DNA of 64,000 bases from NCBI RefSeq assembly GCF_042683565.1, contig NZ_JBHUJW010000006.1, positions 1 through 64,000 on the forward strand, in the 5' to 3' direction. The DNA comes from Brevibacillus sp042683565 (GTDB lineage Bacteria; Bacillota; Bacilli; Brevibacillales; Brevibacillaceae). The translations under genes and the position numbers were made by a program. Shown here piece after piece: positions 51,553 to 61,212 of the stretch. The first letter of the stretch is position 1, and each line of letters opens with the position of its first letter. The notes beneath the pieces are model-generated. The model saw only the letters and a program-made list of their open reading frames with translations. It was not told the origin of the DNA and ran no database searches.

Positions 51553-52739
51553 ACATCCGCATACAGCCTTTGCAAGCCTTGTACTTTACCCAATTTCTGT
51601 CCGCCTTTGCCGACAACATGATCCTGTTTGTGATCGCCAATCTGCTTCGGGAGAACGGTTTTTCTCCCGCGCTGCTCGCACTCGTATCCATTTCCTTTTT
51701 TCTGCCGTACATCTTTCTCGCGCCGCTCGTCGGGCCGTTCGCCGACAAGCATCCCAAATCGCTCGTGCTCGTCACCGGCAACCTGATCAAGGCGGTCGGC
51801 GTCCTGCTGCTCTTCGTCATTGACCATTCCAGCATTTTGCTGCTGATGCTCTCCTATTTCACCATCGGGGTCGGCGCTGTCGTCTACTCCCCGGCCAAAT
51901 ACGGCATCCTGCCGGAGCTGACGGCAAACGAAGATGAGCTGTTCCGGGCCAACGCCAGGATCGAAGCGTATACAATCATCGCCATCCTGCTCGGGATCGG
52001 CGGCGGCGGAGCGATCGCCTCCATGACGGCCCCGCTCACCTCGTCGGCCATATGCCTCGCCCTCTACCTGCTGTCGCTTGGCATGACTTTCTTTATCCCG
52101 CGCATGGCGGGCAAGGCGGACATCCGCTACGGCGCAGAAACCCGGCGCTTTTTTGCCGACTTCCGGCTGTTGATGCAGCGTCCCGACACCCGCTTCTCGC
52201 TGGTCGGAACAGGCTCGTTCTGGATGAGCTCGGCGGTGCTGCGCGTGGCGGTACTGGCATGGATACCTGCGGCTCTCGGCATCGACCCGCAGAGCTTTTC
52301 CGTCTCGCTGATTCTCGCCACAACGTCCATCGGCATTATCGTCGGAGCGTTCCTGGCCCCCCGGCTGATCCCGTTGCAGCAGTTCACGCGCTCCTTGGCC
52401 TACGGCTTCGGGATGTTTCTGATCATTGTGCTGTTCCCGTGGATTCACTTCACGCCGATCGCTATCTGCTTCCTGCTGCTCGTCGGTTTTATGGGCGGAG
52501 TCTTCATCATCCCCATGAACACGATCCTCCAGGAAAAAGGCAAGGAGCTGGTCGGCTCCGGCAAGACCATCGCGATTCAAAACTTTGTGGAAAACACGTT
52601 GATGGCAGCAGGCTCCGGCATATACTACCTGATCGTCTACGCCGGCGCCTCCGTCTCGGGAGCCATCGTGGGGCAGGGCGTGCTGCTGCTGGCATTCCTC
52701 GCGTACCTCGCAAATTTGCGCAAACAGGTGCGCGGCTGA
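51549..52739 (+). CDS. lplT: Lysophospholipid transporter LplT-like (MFS)
   Basis: A 396-residue major-facilitator protein with about 12 membrane segments. It begins LYFTQFLSAFADNMILFVIA and includes the signature GVGAVVYSPAKYGILPELT (about 107-125). Length and order match E. coli LplT, which flips lysophospholipids to the inner leaflet for Aas. The start is GTG 51549, overlapping the aas stop by 4 bases, with GAGAGGGAA upstream. The frame is open further upstream inside aas but lacks similarity there. Confidence 0.9.
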   Translation: MNIRIQPLQALYFTQFLSAFADNMILFVIANLLRENGFSPALLALVSISFFLPYIFLAPLVGPFADKHPKSLVLVTGNLIKAVGVLLLFVIDHSSILLLMLSYFTIGVGAVVYSPAKYGILPELTANEDELFRANARIEAYTIIAILLGIGGGGAIASMTAPLTSSAICLALYLLSLGMTFFIPRMAGKADIRYGAETRRFFADFRLLMQRPDTRFSLVGTGSFWMSSAVLRVAVLAWIPAALGIDPQSFSVSLILATTSIGIIVGAFLAPRLIPLQQFTRSLAYGFGMFLIIVLFPWIHFTPIAICFLLLVGFMGGVFIIPMNTILQEKGKELVGSGKTIAIQNFVENTLMAAGSGIYYLIVYAGASVSGAIVGQGVLLLAFLAYLANLRKQVRG

Positions 52740-52769
52740 AGCGGACTGGCGCGTGAACTGGCCGGTCCC

Positions 52770-52813
52770 AACGCAAACAAACCGCGTCCCACTCGGGCGC
52801 GGTTGTTTGCGTT
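52770..52813. terminator. Bidirectional terminator between lplT and recQ
   Basis: AACGCAAACAA(A)CCGCG pairs with CGCGGTTGTTTGCGTT, a long stem between convergent genes. Confidence 0.85.
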
Positions 52814-52847
52814 ATCAGCAATGGTTCCGGCAGCAGGCAGCTGGTGC

Positions 52848-54635
52848 TTAAACGGAATGGAGCGATTTTTCCGCAGCGTATGCCTGCAGGCACTCCAAAA
52901 AGAGGAAGCCGTACTTGTCATATTTGGACTCGCCCACGCCTTTGATCTGGAGCATGGCCGCCTTGTCGGTCGGACAGAGGCTGCTCATTTCCTTGAGCGT
53001 GCTGTCGTGGAAAATGACGTACGGCGGCACGCCTTCGCGCTGCGAGATTTCCTTGCGCAGCTGACGCAGACGCTCGAACAGGTCGTCGTCTTCCTGCTGC
53101 TGGACAGGACGGAGCGCGATCTTTTGCCACACCTGCTCTTCGCCTTTGAGCACAGGCAGCGCTTTTTCGCCCAGCTTCACAATCGGGTATTGGCTCTCCG
53201 TCACCTGCAGATAGCCTTCCGCGATCAGCAGCTGGATCAGGTCGGCAATCTCTTTTTCCTTGTACTCCTTCATCAGACCGTACGTCGGCAGCTGATCGAA
53301 GCCGAACTGGGAGACTTTTTTGTTCTTCGAGCCTTTCAGCACCTGCGCCACGAGTGCCGCCCCGAAGCGCTCCCGCATCCTTTTCACGCAGGAGAAAATC
53401 TTCTGCGCCTCCAGCGTGATGTCCGCAAGCTCCGTGTCGTTCGTGCAGTTCGCGCACTTTCCGCAGGCCAAAGCGTCGGTCTCGCCAAAGTATTGGACGA
53501 TGTACTGCTGCAGGCAGCGCGGCGTCCGGCAGTAGTCGATCATGGCGTACAGCTTTTTGTACTCGTGCTCCTTACGCTCCTCTGTCAGCTGGTTTTGCTC
53601 GATGAAAAAGGTCTGGGTCTGGATGTCCTGCGGCTGAAACAAGAGGATGCACTCGCTCGGTTCTCCGTCGCGCCCGGCGCGGCCCGCCTCCTGGTAGTAC
53701 GCCTCCAGGTTTTTCGGCATGTTGTAGTGGATGACGTAGCGAACGTTGGATTTGTCAATTCCCATCCCGAACGCATTGGTGGCGATCATCGTGCGGACGT
53801 CGTCATAGAGGAAGGCTTCCTGGTTTTGCGCCCGCTCCTCCTCGGACAGTCCAGCGTGGTATTTCGTGACGGAAAAGCCGCGCTTGTGCAGGTCTGCGTG
53901 CAGGGCATCCACGTCTTTTCGCGTCGCCGCGTAGATGATTCCCGCCTGCTGGCTGTTCGCGCGCAGGTAGTCGGCGATGAAGCGGCGCCGGTTCTCCCCT
54001 TTGCGCACGGACAAGATCAGATTGTCCCTGCCAAAGCCGGTGATGAAAGTGCGCTCGTCCATCAAGGTCAGCTGGCGGCGGATGTCCTCCGTGACCTCCG
54101 GCGTAGCCGTTGCCGTCAGCGCAGCGACGACAGGACGCTTGGGCAGCGCGTGCAGAAAACGGGCGATCTCCAGATAGCTCGGGCGGAAATCATGCCCCCA
54201 CTGGGAGACGCAATGCGCTTCGTCGACGGCCACAAAGGAGATCGGCACGTCCCTAATCAACGCCCGGAACGAGTCGGATTCCAGACGCTCCGGGGCGATG
54301 TACAACAGCTTGTACTCGCCGCGCGCCGCCAGCCGCAGCCGCTCGCGCACTTCGGAGGAATCGAGGGAGCTGTTGATTTGCGTGGCGGGAATGCCCATGC
54401 TGACCAGCACGTCGACCTGATCCTTCATCAAGGAGATCAGTGGCGAGATGACGATTGTCACCCCGTCAAACAGCATCGCCGGAACCTGGTAGCAGATCGA
54501 TTTCCCGCCCCCTGTCGGCATGATCCCCAACGTGTCGCGGCCTTCCAGCAAGCTCTCGATGATTTTCTTTTGCCCTTCTCGAAAGGACGGGTAGCCAAAA
54601 TATTTCTGCAAGACTTCTGTCGCTTTATCAAACAA
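52848..54635 (-). CDS. recQ: RecQ-type ATP-dependent DNA helicase
   Basis: A 595-residue 3'-5' DNA helicase for recombination and repair. Helicase motifs are seen: MPTGGGKSICYQ (I), VDEAHCVSQWGHDFRP (II and aromatic loop), TATATPEV (III) and QEAGRAGRDGEPS (VI). Zinc cysteines follow in CRTPRCLQQYI and CGKCANC, then the RQC winged helix and a C-terminal HRDC domain. The start is TTG 54635 behind AAGGTG. It seems to be a single gene. Confidence 0.96.
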   Translation of the reverse strand: MFDKATEVLQKYFGYPSFREGQKKIIESLLEGRDTLGIMPTGGGKSICYQVPAMLFDGVTIVISPLISLMKDQVDVLVSMGIPATQINSSLDSSEVRERLRLAARGEYKLLYIAPERLESDSFRALIRDVPISFVAVDEAHCVSQWGHDFRPSYLEIARFLHALPKRPVVAALTATATPEVTEDIRRQLTLMDERTFITGFGRDNLILSVRKGENRRRFIADYLRANSQQAGIIYAATRKDVDALHADLHKRGFSVTKYHAGLSEEERAQNQEAFLYDDVRTMIATNAFGMGIDKSNVRYVIHYNMPKNLEAYYQEAGRAGRDGEPSECILLFQPQDIQTQTFFIEQNQLTEERKEHEYKKLYAMIDYCRTPRCLQQYIVQYFGETDALACGKCANCTNDTELADITLEAQKIFSCVKRMRERFGAALVAQVLKGSKNKKVSQFGFDQLPTYGLMKEYKEKEIADLIQLLIAEGYLQVTESQYPIVKLGEKALPVLKGEEQVWQKIALRPVQQQEDDDLFERLRQLRKEISQREGVPPYVIFHDSTLKEMSSLCPTDKAAMLQIKGVGESKYDKYGFLFLECLQAYAAEKSLHSV

Positions 54636-54755
54636 AGAGAATACACCTTCTCTTCCGAATATTTGTCCGAGCAGATCCTTTTTAAGTGTACTTGTTTACT
54701 TTGGGACAAAACAAGGGGAAGAGCAGGATCTGATGAAAAACGACAATCGCATTTT

Positions 54756-55298
54756 TTATAAAGGTTCCTCGTGTGTGACTCTTTTCGGGTGCCGCTGTTG
54801 AAAAATGGACCGAAACCCTCGGAACAGCCCGTATCCGATCATGCCTCCTGCCGTATTTAACAAAAGATCATCGACATCAAAGTTCCCGATGCTGGCGAGC
54901 AATTGTGTCCCTTCTATGCACAGGCTGAAGAGAAAGGACAGGATCGTGACGGTCACCAGAGAGCGATTTCTCTCCTTTTGCAGAAAAGGAAGCAGGAAGC
55001 CAAAAGGAAGAAAGGCGATCACGTTGCCTATGAAATTGACGTTACTATGCATATTTCCCCCTGCCAACAAATTGTCGATATATTTTATGATTTCATGAAA
55101 AGGAATGAGGTTCCCTCTGTTCATCAGACTCTCCCAGATGACCTGCGGCTGCGATAAGCTGTGGGCGATCGAGGGGAATACCTTTCCCGCATTCGTCCAG
55201 CGAAATTTAAAGAGGATGACTTTTATCACCAGTGTCAAATACAGTGCAAAAACACCCAGAAGGGCAGCTCGCAGCAAAATATGGATTCCTTTTTTCAT
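54756..55298 (-). CDS. VanZ-family membrane protein
   Basis: A 180-residue protein with about four membrane segments. The VanZ-like block NFIGNVIAFLPFGFLLPFLQ is followed by SLCIEGTQLLASIGNFDVDD, the family core. The start at ATG 55298 has AAGGGGG upstream. VanZ gives low teicoplanin resistance in enterococci, but most family members are of unknown function, and no vanHAX genes are present here. Confidence 0.88.
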   Translation of the reverse strand: MKKGIHILLRAALLGVFALYLTLVIKVILFKFRWTNAGKVFPSIAHSLSQPQVIWESLMNRGNLIPFHEIIKYIDNLLAGGNMHSNVNFIGNVIAFLPFGFLLPFLQKERNRSLVTVTILSFLFSLCIEGTQLLASIGNFDVDDLLLNTAGGMIGYGLFRGFRSIFQQRHPKRVTHEEPL

Positions 55299-55478
55299 CG
55301 GTATGAAACCCCCTTTTCCAGCAACTTCTTTGTTTCCGTAAACCGCCCTGCCACCGTGGTCCGTTTCATGCAAAAAAGCCTCTCCTTCCAGTGTAAGAGC
55401 AACGTTTCTTTCACACCGTAAGGATAGGCTTTTCGATTAAAAAAACTCAAAATCGTTTCTAAAGAAAGGGTAAAGAGA

Positions 55479-56591
55479 TTATGAAGCTTGCATACCGGGG
55501 AGCGGAAGCCATACCGTAAACGTCGTCCATTCAGCCGTGCTCGTTACCGCAATCCGACCGTGATGCAGGTCAATAATGCTCTTGGCAATCGCCAGCCCCA
55601 GACCAGAACCGCCTGTTTCTTTGGAACGCGAGGCCTCGACCCGAAAAAAACGCTCGAACAGATTGGGCAGGGCTTCAGCGGGAATCGGCGCGCCGTTGTT
55701 CGCGACCGAAAAGGATACGCCATCCGGTACACGAAACAGGCGAACGGCGATCATCGTACCGTCTCGACCGTATTTGATGGCGTTGGAAATCAGGTTCTCC
55801 AGCACACGTACAAGCTTGTCCGTATCGCCCCACATTTCTACCTTTTCATCAGGCGTTTCCACTTGCAGCTGCAGGCCCGCTTCATGCGCAGCGATACGAA
55901 AGCCTACGGCAACCTGTTCGACCAGCTCCACCAGGTCAAACTGCGTTTTGTTCAAATACGCACCGCGGTTGCGCACTTTTGTATACTCAAACAAATCGTT
56001 TACCAGTACGTTCATCTGCTTGGCTTTTTCATACGCGATATGGGTGTACTGTCTAAGCTGATTTTCATCCTGGTACTTTCCTTGCTCAATCAATCCCAGA
56101 TAGCCCATGATCGAGGTCAGCGGCGTACGAAGATCATGCGAGACATTCGTGACGAGCTCGTCCTTCGACTGCTCGAGCCTGCGTTCCTCCTCCATCGCAT
56201 CGGTCGTGCTTTTGACGAGGGCGTGAATACTGTCCACGACATTCCCCAGGCTCCCCGCCGGCCTGATCGAAATCTGATGATCGTAATTGCCCTTTGCAAT
56301 GTAGTGAAGCTCTTCGATGATCTGATTCATTTGCTTTTGTTCCTTGAATTTCCGGATGCGAACCAGCGTCCATGCCACAAACAGACCTGTCGACAACAGC
56401 AGAATCGGGATTTTAAACGTGTCAAAGCCATAGGTATTGCGGAACTTCCACACAAAATTTTTGATGTCGGGTATCCGATACAGATAGTTGTTGGCGAAAA
56501 AGGACAGCGCCTGAAATACAGCAAACAGGAAGAGCAAGCCGAGCATGATTTCGAGCAAAATCCGCAGGAAGTCCCGGACGTTAAGCCTCAA
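55479..56591 (-). CDS. Sensor histidine kinase (VanS/PhoR-like)
   Basis: A 370-residue kinase. Two N-terminal membrane segments (about 13-33 and 60-78) enclose a short external loop of about 25 residues. A HAMP-like linker (IAKGNYDHQISIRPAGSLGN) precedes the H-box NVSHDLRTPLTSIMGYLGL (about 149-167) and ATPase boxes LENLISNAIKYG and GSGLGLAIAKSI. The small sensor resembles envelope-stress kinases. The start is TTG 56591 with GGGGGTAGG, overlapping the regulator stop by 11 bases. Confidence 0.93.
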   Translation of the reverse strand: MRLNVRDFLRILLEIMLGLLFLFAVFQALSFFANNYLYRIPDIKNFVWKFRNTYGFDTFKIPILLLSTGLFVAWTLVRIRKFKEQKQMNQIIEELHYIAKGNYDHQISIRPAGSLGNVVDSIHALVKSTTDAMEEERRLEQSKDELVTNVSHDLRTPLTSIMGYLGLIEQGKYQDENQLRQYTHIAYEKAKQMNVLVNDLFEYTKVRNRGAYLNKTQFDLVELVEQVAVGFRIAAHEAGLQLQVETPDEKVEMWGDTDKLVRVLENLISNAIKYGRDGTMIAVRLFRVPDGVSFSVANNGAPIPAEALPNLFERFFRVEASRSKETGGSGLGLAIAKSIIDLHHGRIAVTSTAEWTTFTVWLPLPGMQAS

Positions 56592-57267
56592 TTTTATAGC
56601 CTACCCCCCATACGGTCTGGATCACTTTTTCTCCATTGGTCGCCTTCTCCAGCTTTTCTCGCAGGTTGCTGATGTGGACCATCACGGTTTTGTAGGACAC
56701 GATGTTCTCCATTTTCCAACAGCGGTCGAAAATTTCTTCGGAGCTGAATACGCGGTTGGGATGACTGGCCAGCAAAAAAAGGATGGAAAATTCAAGCGCG
56801 GTCAGCTTGATGGGTACGCCTTCCTTGGTCTGCGCGACATGGCTCTGCTTGTCGATGATCAGCGGGCCTGCCTCGATCACGTTGTCTTGCTTTTGATTGG
56901 CATGGCTGTAATTGGCGCGGCGCAGCAGCGACTTGACCCTTGCCACTACCTCCAGCGGATTGAACGGCTTGGCGACGTAATCGTCCGCGCCTGTCATGAG
57001 GCCCATGATCTTGTCCATGTCGTTCGCCTTCGCACTGGCCATCAGGATGGGGATCTGCGAGTTTTTCCGCACGCGTTTGGTGACTTCCAATCCATCGAGC
57101 TTTGGCATCATGACATCCAGAATGACCAGGTGAAACTCCTTTTGGGCCAATTTGTCCAGTGCTTCCTTCCCGTCAAACGCCTTTTCGATCTCATAGCCCT
57201 CGTTGCCGAGATAAATCGCAAGCAGCTCCACGATTTCCTTGTCATCGTCCACAATGAGTATCCGCAT
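56581..57267 (-). CDS. OmpR-family response regulator (VanR-like)
   Basis: A 228-residue regulator. The receiver has ILIVDDDKEIV at the N-terminus, the Asp in LVILDVMMPKLDG and Lys in DDYVAKPFNP. The winged helix ends YKTVMVHISNLREKLE and WGVGYKIEA. The start at ATG 57267 has AAGGA upstream; earlier in-frame codons lack similarity. First gene of a kinase-regulator operon, with the VanZ-like gene about 180 bases downstream. Confidence 0.94.
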   Translation of the reverse strand: MRILIVDDDKEIVELLAIYLGNEGYEIEKAFDGKEALDKLAQKEFHLVILDVMMPKLDGLEVTKRVRKNSQIPILMASAKANDMDKIMGLMTGADDYVAKPFNPLEVVARVKSLLRRANYSHANQKQDNVIEAGPLIIDKQSHVAQTKEGVPIKLTALEFSILFLLASHPNRVFSSEEIFDRCWKMENIVSYKTVMVHISNLREKLEKATNGEKVIQTVWGVGYKIEA

Positions 57268-57427
57268 AGCTTCCTTCTCCTGTTTCTGGGGTACATGTAC
57301 TTTTACGTTCACTATAGCAGAGAAAGGTAAAGAAAACATAAAGAGAGGGAAAAGGCAGCGTCAGTCGGGGCTTTTAGCGTGGGGGGAAGTGACGGAGAGA
57401 AAGGAGTAACGGCGCTCCATGGACAGC

Positions 57428-57458
57428 AAAAAAAGACCGGCAGCATGGGCTGGCGGTC
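57428..57458 (-). terminator. Terminator of fumC
   Basis: GACCGGCAGC and GCTGGCGGTC form a stem with one mismatch, followed by TTTTTTTGC on the minus strand. It overlaps the fumC stop region. Confidence 0.75.
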
Positions 57459-58845
57459 ACTCTTTCGGATGGATCATCTGCTCGGGGCGGACGACCTGGT
57501 CGAATTGTTCCTCGGTCAACAGATTGCTGCGGATGGCGGCCTCCTTGAGCGTGAGCCCTTCCTTGTGGGCGAGCTTGGCGACGGCGGCGGCGTTTTCGTA
57601 CCCGATGTGCGGGTTGAGTGCCGTGACGAGCATGAGCGAGTTGTTCAGGTTTTCCTGGATGACCGGCAGATTCGGCTCGATTCCGACAGCGCAATGGTCG
57701 TTAAAGGAGTGCATCGCGTCGGACAAAAGCTTCGCGGACTGCAGGAAGTTGTAGATAATCACAGGCTTAAACACGTTCAGCTCGAAGTTGCCCTGGCTTG
57801 CGGCGAAGCCGATCGCGGCATCGTTGCCCATGACCTGACAGACGACCATCGTCATCGCTTCGCTTTGCGTCGGGTTGACTTTGCCCGGCATGATCGAGCT
57901 GCCCGGCTCATTGGCAGGGATCGTGATTTCCCCGATGCCGCAGCGAGGTCCGCTCGCCAGCCATCTCACATCATTGGCGATCTTCATCAGGTCAGCCGCC
58001 AAAGCCTTCAAGGCGCCGTGGACGTGCACCAGCTCGTCGTGGCTGGTCAGGGCGTGAAATTTGTTGGCGGCGGTGAGAAATTTTTTGTTCGTGACGCGGC
58101 TGATCTCCTCTGCGACCATTTCCCCGAAGCGCGGGTGAGCGTTGATTCCCGTACCGACCGCTGTCCCGCCGATTGCCAGCTCACGCAGATGCTCCGTGCT
58201 CTCCGCAATCATTTTTTCGCTTTTGGCCAGCATTTGTACCCAGCCGCTGATCTCCTGCCCCAGCGTCAACGGGGTCGCATCCTGCAGGTGCGTCCGGCCG
58301 ATTTTGATAATGTCCATGAACGCTTCGCTTTTCTTTTGGAGCGTTTGCTTGAGGGCTGCCACTGCCGGCAGGACGAGGTCTTCTATCGCTGCTAGTGCGG
58401 CCATGTGCATCGCTGTCGGGAACGTGTCGTTGGAGCTTTGCGATTTGTTGACGTCATCGTTGGCGTGGATGCGCGCAGAGCTGCCCTTTTGCTCCAGCAG
58501 CTGGTTGGCGCGGTGGGCGATGACTTCGTTGACGTTCATGTTGGACTGGGTGCCGCTGCCCGTCTGCCAGACGACGAGAGGAAAGTGTTCGTCCCACTTG
58601 CCCGCGATGATTTCATCTGCTGCGGTGATAATCGCTTCCGCCTTGTCCGCGTCGAGCTTGCCCAGCTTCCGGTTTACTGCGGCGGCGCTGCGCTTCAGGA
58701 TCGCAAACATGCGGATCACTTCGAGCGGCATTTTCTCCCCGCCGATTTTGAAGTTCTGGAAGCTGCGCTGCGTTTGCGCCCCCCACAACTTATCTGCAGG
58801 CACCTGTATTTCACCCAGGGTATCTTTCTCAATCCGATATTCCAT
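57457..58845 (-). CDS. fumC: Fumarate hydratase class II
   Basis: A 462-residue TCA-cycle enzyme that interconverts fumarate and malate. Substrate-site motifs are GSGTQSNMNVNEVIAHRA (about 95-112), the THLQDATPLTLGQE segment with the catalytic His (about 185-198) and the superfamily signature GSSIMPGKVNPTQSEA (about 315-330). Length matches FumC. The start at ATG 58845 has GGAGGG. It appears monocistronic. Confidence 0.97.
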   Translation of the reverse strand: MEYRIEKDTLGEIQVPADKLWGAQTQRSFQNFKIGGEKMPLEVIRMFAILKRSAAAVNRKLGKLDADKAEAIITAADEIIAGKWDEHFPLVVWQTGSGTQSNMNVNEVIAHRANQLLEQKGSSARIHANDDVNKSQSSNDTFPTAMHMAALAAIEDLVLPAVAALKQTLQKKSEAFMDIIKIGRTHLQDATPLTLGQEISGWVQMLAKSEKMIAESTEHLRELAIGGTAVGTGINAHPRFGEMVAEEISRVTNKKFLTAANKFHALTSHDELVHVHGALKALAADLMKIANDVRWLASGPRCGIGEITIPANEPGSSIMPGKVNPTQSEAMTMVVCQVMGNDAAIGFAASQGNFELNVFKPVIIYNFLQSAKLLSDAMHSFNDHCAVGIEPNLPVIQENLNNSLMLVTALNPHIGYENAAAVAKLAHKEGLTLKEAAIRSNLLTEEQFDQVVRPEQMIHPKE

Positions 58846-58920
58846 CTCGAACCCTCCTTTTTATCGAAAACCTACCTCCTATCATACCCACTTTCTCCCA
58901 AAAAGAGGGATAATGAAAAC

Positions 58921-58960
58921 AAAAAAAGACCTGCGCTCTTTCCGCAAAGTGGCGCAGGTC
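58921..58960 (-). terminator. Terminator of the MgtC-family gene
   Basis: GACCTGCGC (58928-58936) and GCGCAGGTC (58952-58960) form a 9-bp stem, followed by a run of seven T on the minus strand. Confidence 0.88.
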
Positions 58961-58967
58961 CTGTATC

Positions 58968-59645
58968 TCAACGGCTTTCGACCTCGACGGATACCACATG
59001 ATCCACCGTCTTGAGAGAGCTGTATATATCGGTTGTGTACGTGTCTTCGGATGCGATGATCATCATCTCCAGCTTTTGCTGTCCGCTATCGACATCCCTT
59101 ACCTTGACCCGTTTGATCTGCAAATTCAAATGCTTGATCTGCCTGAAAACGTCGTCCAAATCCCCGGTCCCGTCAACGACGATCTTGATCGACAAATCAC
59201 GCTGACGGAGCGAACTCGGCCCGATCCATCGCAGAATCCAGGGAAACAGATTGATCGCCAAAATAATCAGGATGGTAGCCGTGACCGCTTCAAAATAATA
59301 ACCCGCACCGACCGCAATGCCCAGACCAGACGCTGCCCACACCATCGAAGCGGTCGTCAAGCCGGAGATGACGTCATTGCTTCGCCGCAAAATGACACCG
59401 GCTCCGAGAAAACCGACCCCGCTGACAATTTGCGCAGCCAGGCGCAGAGGGTCCATGTTCGTGTGTCCGGGCAAGGAAAAGCGATGAACGGATTCGATAG
59501 AAACAATCGTAATCAGGCAGCTGGCGACAGAAATGACCATGCTCGTCTTCACCCCAAGGGGCTTGTGCTTCAGCTGCCTGTCCATACCGATCAACAATCC
59601 TAAAAAGAGTGCAATTCCGAGCTTCATGAGAAAAACGTACGTCAT
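58968..59645 (-). CDS. MgtC/SapB-family membrane protein
   Basis: A 225-residue protein. The N-terminal part has about four or five membrane segments with the MgtC block FLGLLIGMDRQLKHKPLGVKT and SGVGFLGAGVILRR. The C-terminal part (about 145-225) is soluble, with an ACT-like beta-alpha pattern. MgtC in Salmonella supports growth at low magnesium and affects the ATP synthase; the role here is unknown. No Mg-sensing leader was recognised. Confidence 0.9.
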   Translation of the reverse strand: MTYVFLMKLGIALFLGLLIGMDRQLKHKPLGVKTSMVISVASCLITIVSIESVHRFSLPGHTNMDPLRLAAQIVSGVGFLGAGVILRRSNDVISGLTTASMVWAASGLGIAVGAGYYFEAVTATILIILAINLFPWILRWIGPSSLRQRDLSIKIVVDGTGDLDDVFRQIKHLNLQIKRVKVRDVDSGQQKLEMMIIASEDTYTTDIYSSLKTVDHVVSVEVESR

Positions 59646-59789
59646 CCAAGTTCTCCTCCCAACCGTTCACGACATGTCAGCTTTTCTCCCACAATCTAAT
59701 ATAGAAAGTATATACGCTCCTCCTGGAAAATTGGAACATATTTTTTCTTTGTTCACAACTATTGTAAACGCGGCACTTCCACTCCATGC

Positions 59790-59829
59790 AAAAAAGCGGA
59801 AATCCCAGCCCGATGCAGGAATTTCCGCC
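59790..59829 (-). terminator. Terminator of the MATE exporter gene
   Basis: GCGGAAAT (59796-59803) and ATTTCCGC (59821-59828) form an 8-bp stem, followed by TTTTTTGC on the minus strand. Confidence 0.85.
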
Positions 59830-59850
59830 AGAGAGGCAGCCAAGCGCCAT

Positions 59851-61212
59851 TTACACAGCGCTCTTTCCGCCAATCAACCGCTTTTGCAACCGCAGCAATC
59901 GCCCAAAGAGGAAAATCGCCCCAGCAGCAAGGCCGGTAATCAGCCCGATCCAATAACCAAAGGCTGCAAGAGACGTATACTGCGCCAGCACATAGCCGAG
60001 CGGCAATCCGATCACCCAGTACGACACGAGCGCCACGATAAAGGTCGTGGTCACATCCTTGTAACCGCGAAGCACCCCCTGGATCGGAGCGGCGATCGCA
60101 TCGGAGATCAGGAACAGGATGGAGTACATCAGAAACTGCCGGGTGAGACGCAGCACCGCCTCGTCCGTCGTGTAGAAGCCAGCCACCTGCTCGTTGAAAA
60201 ACAGGAGCCCGATCCCGAACAAGAGCGCCAGCGAAATGGCGGTTCCGATTCCCAAATAGCTGTATTGGCGGGCATCCTTGAAGCGGCTTGCCCCCACCTC
60301 GAAGCCGACCAGAATCGTCAGTGCCATCGAAATGCTAAGCGGCACCATGTAAATAAACGATGCGAAGTTCAAAGCGGCCTGGTGCGCGGCAATCGTGACG
60401 GTGTTGTACTCGCTCATGAGCAAGGTCACGGCAGCGAAAATGCTGACTTCAAAAAATATCGAAAACCCGATCGGCAGCCCCAGCTTGAGCAGCTCCTTCC
60501 AGGCAGACAAGGAGATGCGGTACAGCTTCGTCAGCAGTCCGTACTCCACAAACGGCTGCACCCGACCGACGACGAACAGGCTGATCGCGAGGATGCACCA
60601 GTACGTGATGGCAGAAGCGTAGCCTGCGCCGACTCCGCCCAGACGTGGAAACCCGAAGTTGCCGAAGATGAGCACATAGTTCAGCAATACGTTGATCGGA
60701 AGCGAAAACAGCGTGATGAACATCGTGACACGCGTCTCTCCGAGTGCGTCGATAAAGCAGCGAATGACTGTATAGAGGAACAGGGGCACGACACCGATTG
60801 CGATGGCGTGCAGGAATTCGCGGGCAATTTCGTGTACGCTCGGCTCCAGTTCCATCATGCGCAGCACCGGATTGAGCGCAAGCCCCCCAAGCACGATGAC
60901 ACCGACGGCAATGGCGATTGCCACGTAAAACGCCTGGACGACGGTAAACGGAACCTGCTCCCGCCGATTCGCCCCCACCATTTGCGCCACCAGCGGCGTC
61001 ACCGCCATTAAAATGCCTGTCAAACCGGCTTGCACCGGAGCCCACAGGCTCGCTCCGATCGCCACTCCCGCCAGATCAACCGGGCTGGCGTGTCCGGACA
61101 TGATCGTATCGAAAAACGTCATCGAAAAAAGAGCAATTTGAGAGATCAGGATCGGCAGCAAGACACCCAGAAATTGCCGCCATTTTTCCTTAATCGAAAA
61201 GGTTTCGTTCAT
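59851..61212 (-). CDS. MATE-family multidrug/Na+ exporter (NorM-like)
   Basis: A 453-residue exporter with 12 hydrophobic segments in two similar halves, as in NorM-type MATE proteins. MTFFDTIMSGHASPVDLAGVA near residue 30 is the conserved N-terminal block. The start at ATG 61212 has GAGGAAA and gives the typical family length; the frame runs further upstream without similarity. It is divergent from the metQNI operon. A possible promoter (TTGCGT-18-TATAAT) and the palindrome-like ATACTATTTCGTAT lie in its leader, suggesting a local repressor. Confidence 0.94.
   Translation of the reverse strand: MNETFSIKEKWRQFLGVLLPILISQIALFSMTFFDTIMSGHASPVDLAGVAIGASLWAPVQAGLTGILMAVTPLVAQMVGANRREQVPFTVVQAFYVAIAIAVGVIVLGGLALNPVLRMMELEPSVHEIAREFLHAIAIGVVPLFLYTVIRCFIDALGETRVTMFITLFSLPINVLLNYVLIFGNFGFPRLGGVGAGYASAITYWCILAISLFVVGRVQPFVEYGLLTKLYRISLSAWKELLKLGLPIGFSIFFEVSIFAAVTLLMSEYNTVTIAAHQAALNFASFIYMVPLSISMALTILVGFEVGASRFKDARQYSYLGIGTAISLALLFGIGLLFFNEQVAGFYTTDEAVLRLTRQFLMYSILFLISDAIAAPIQGVLRGYKDVTTTFIVALVSYWVIGLPLGYVLAQYTSLAAFGYWIGLITGLAAGAIFLFGRLLRLQKRLIGGKSAV

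Noticed and set aside
54756..57267. Glycopeptide-resistance cluster
   Set aside because: Only VanZ-family, VanS-like and VanR-like proteins are present; the resistance enzymes VanH, VanA and VanX are absent.
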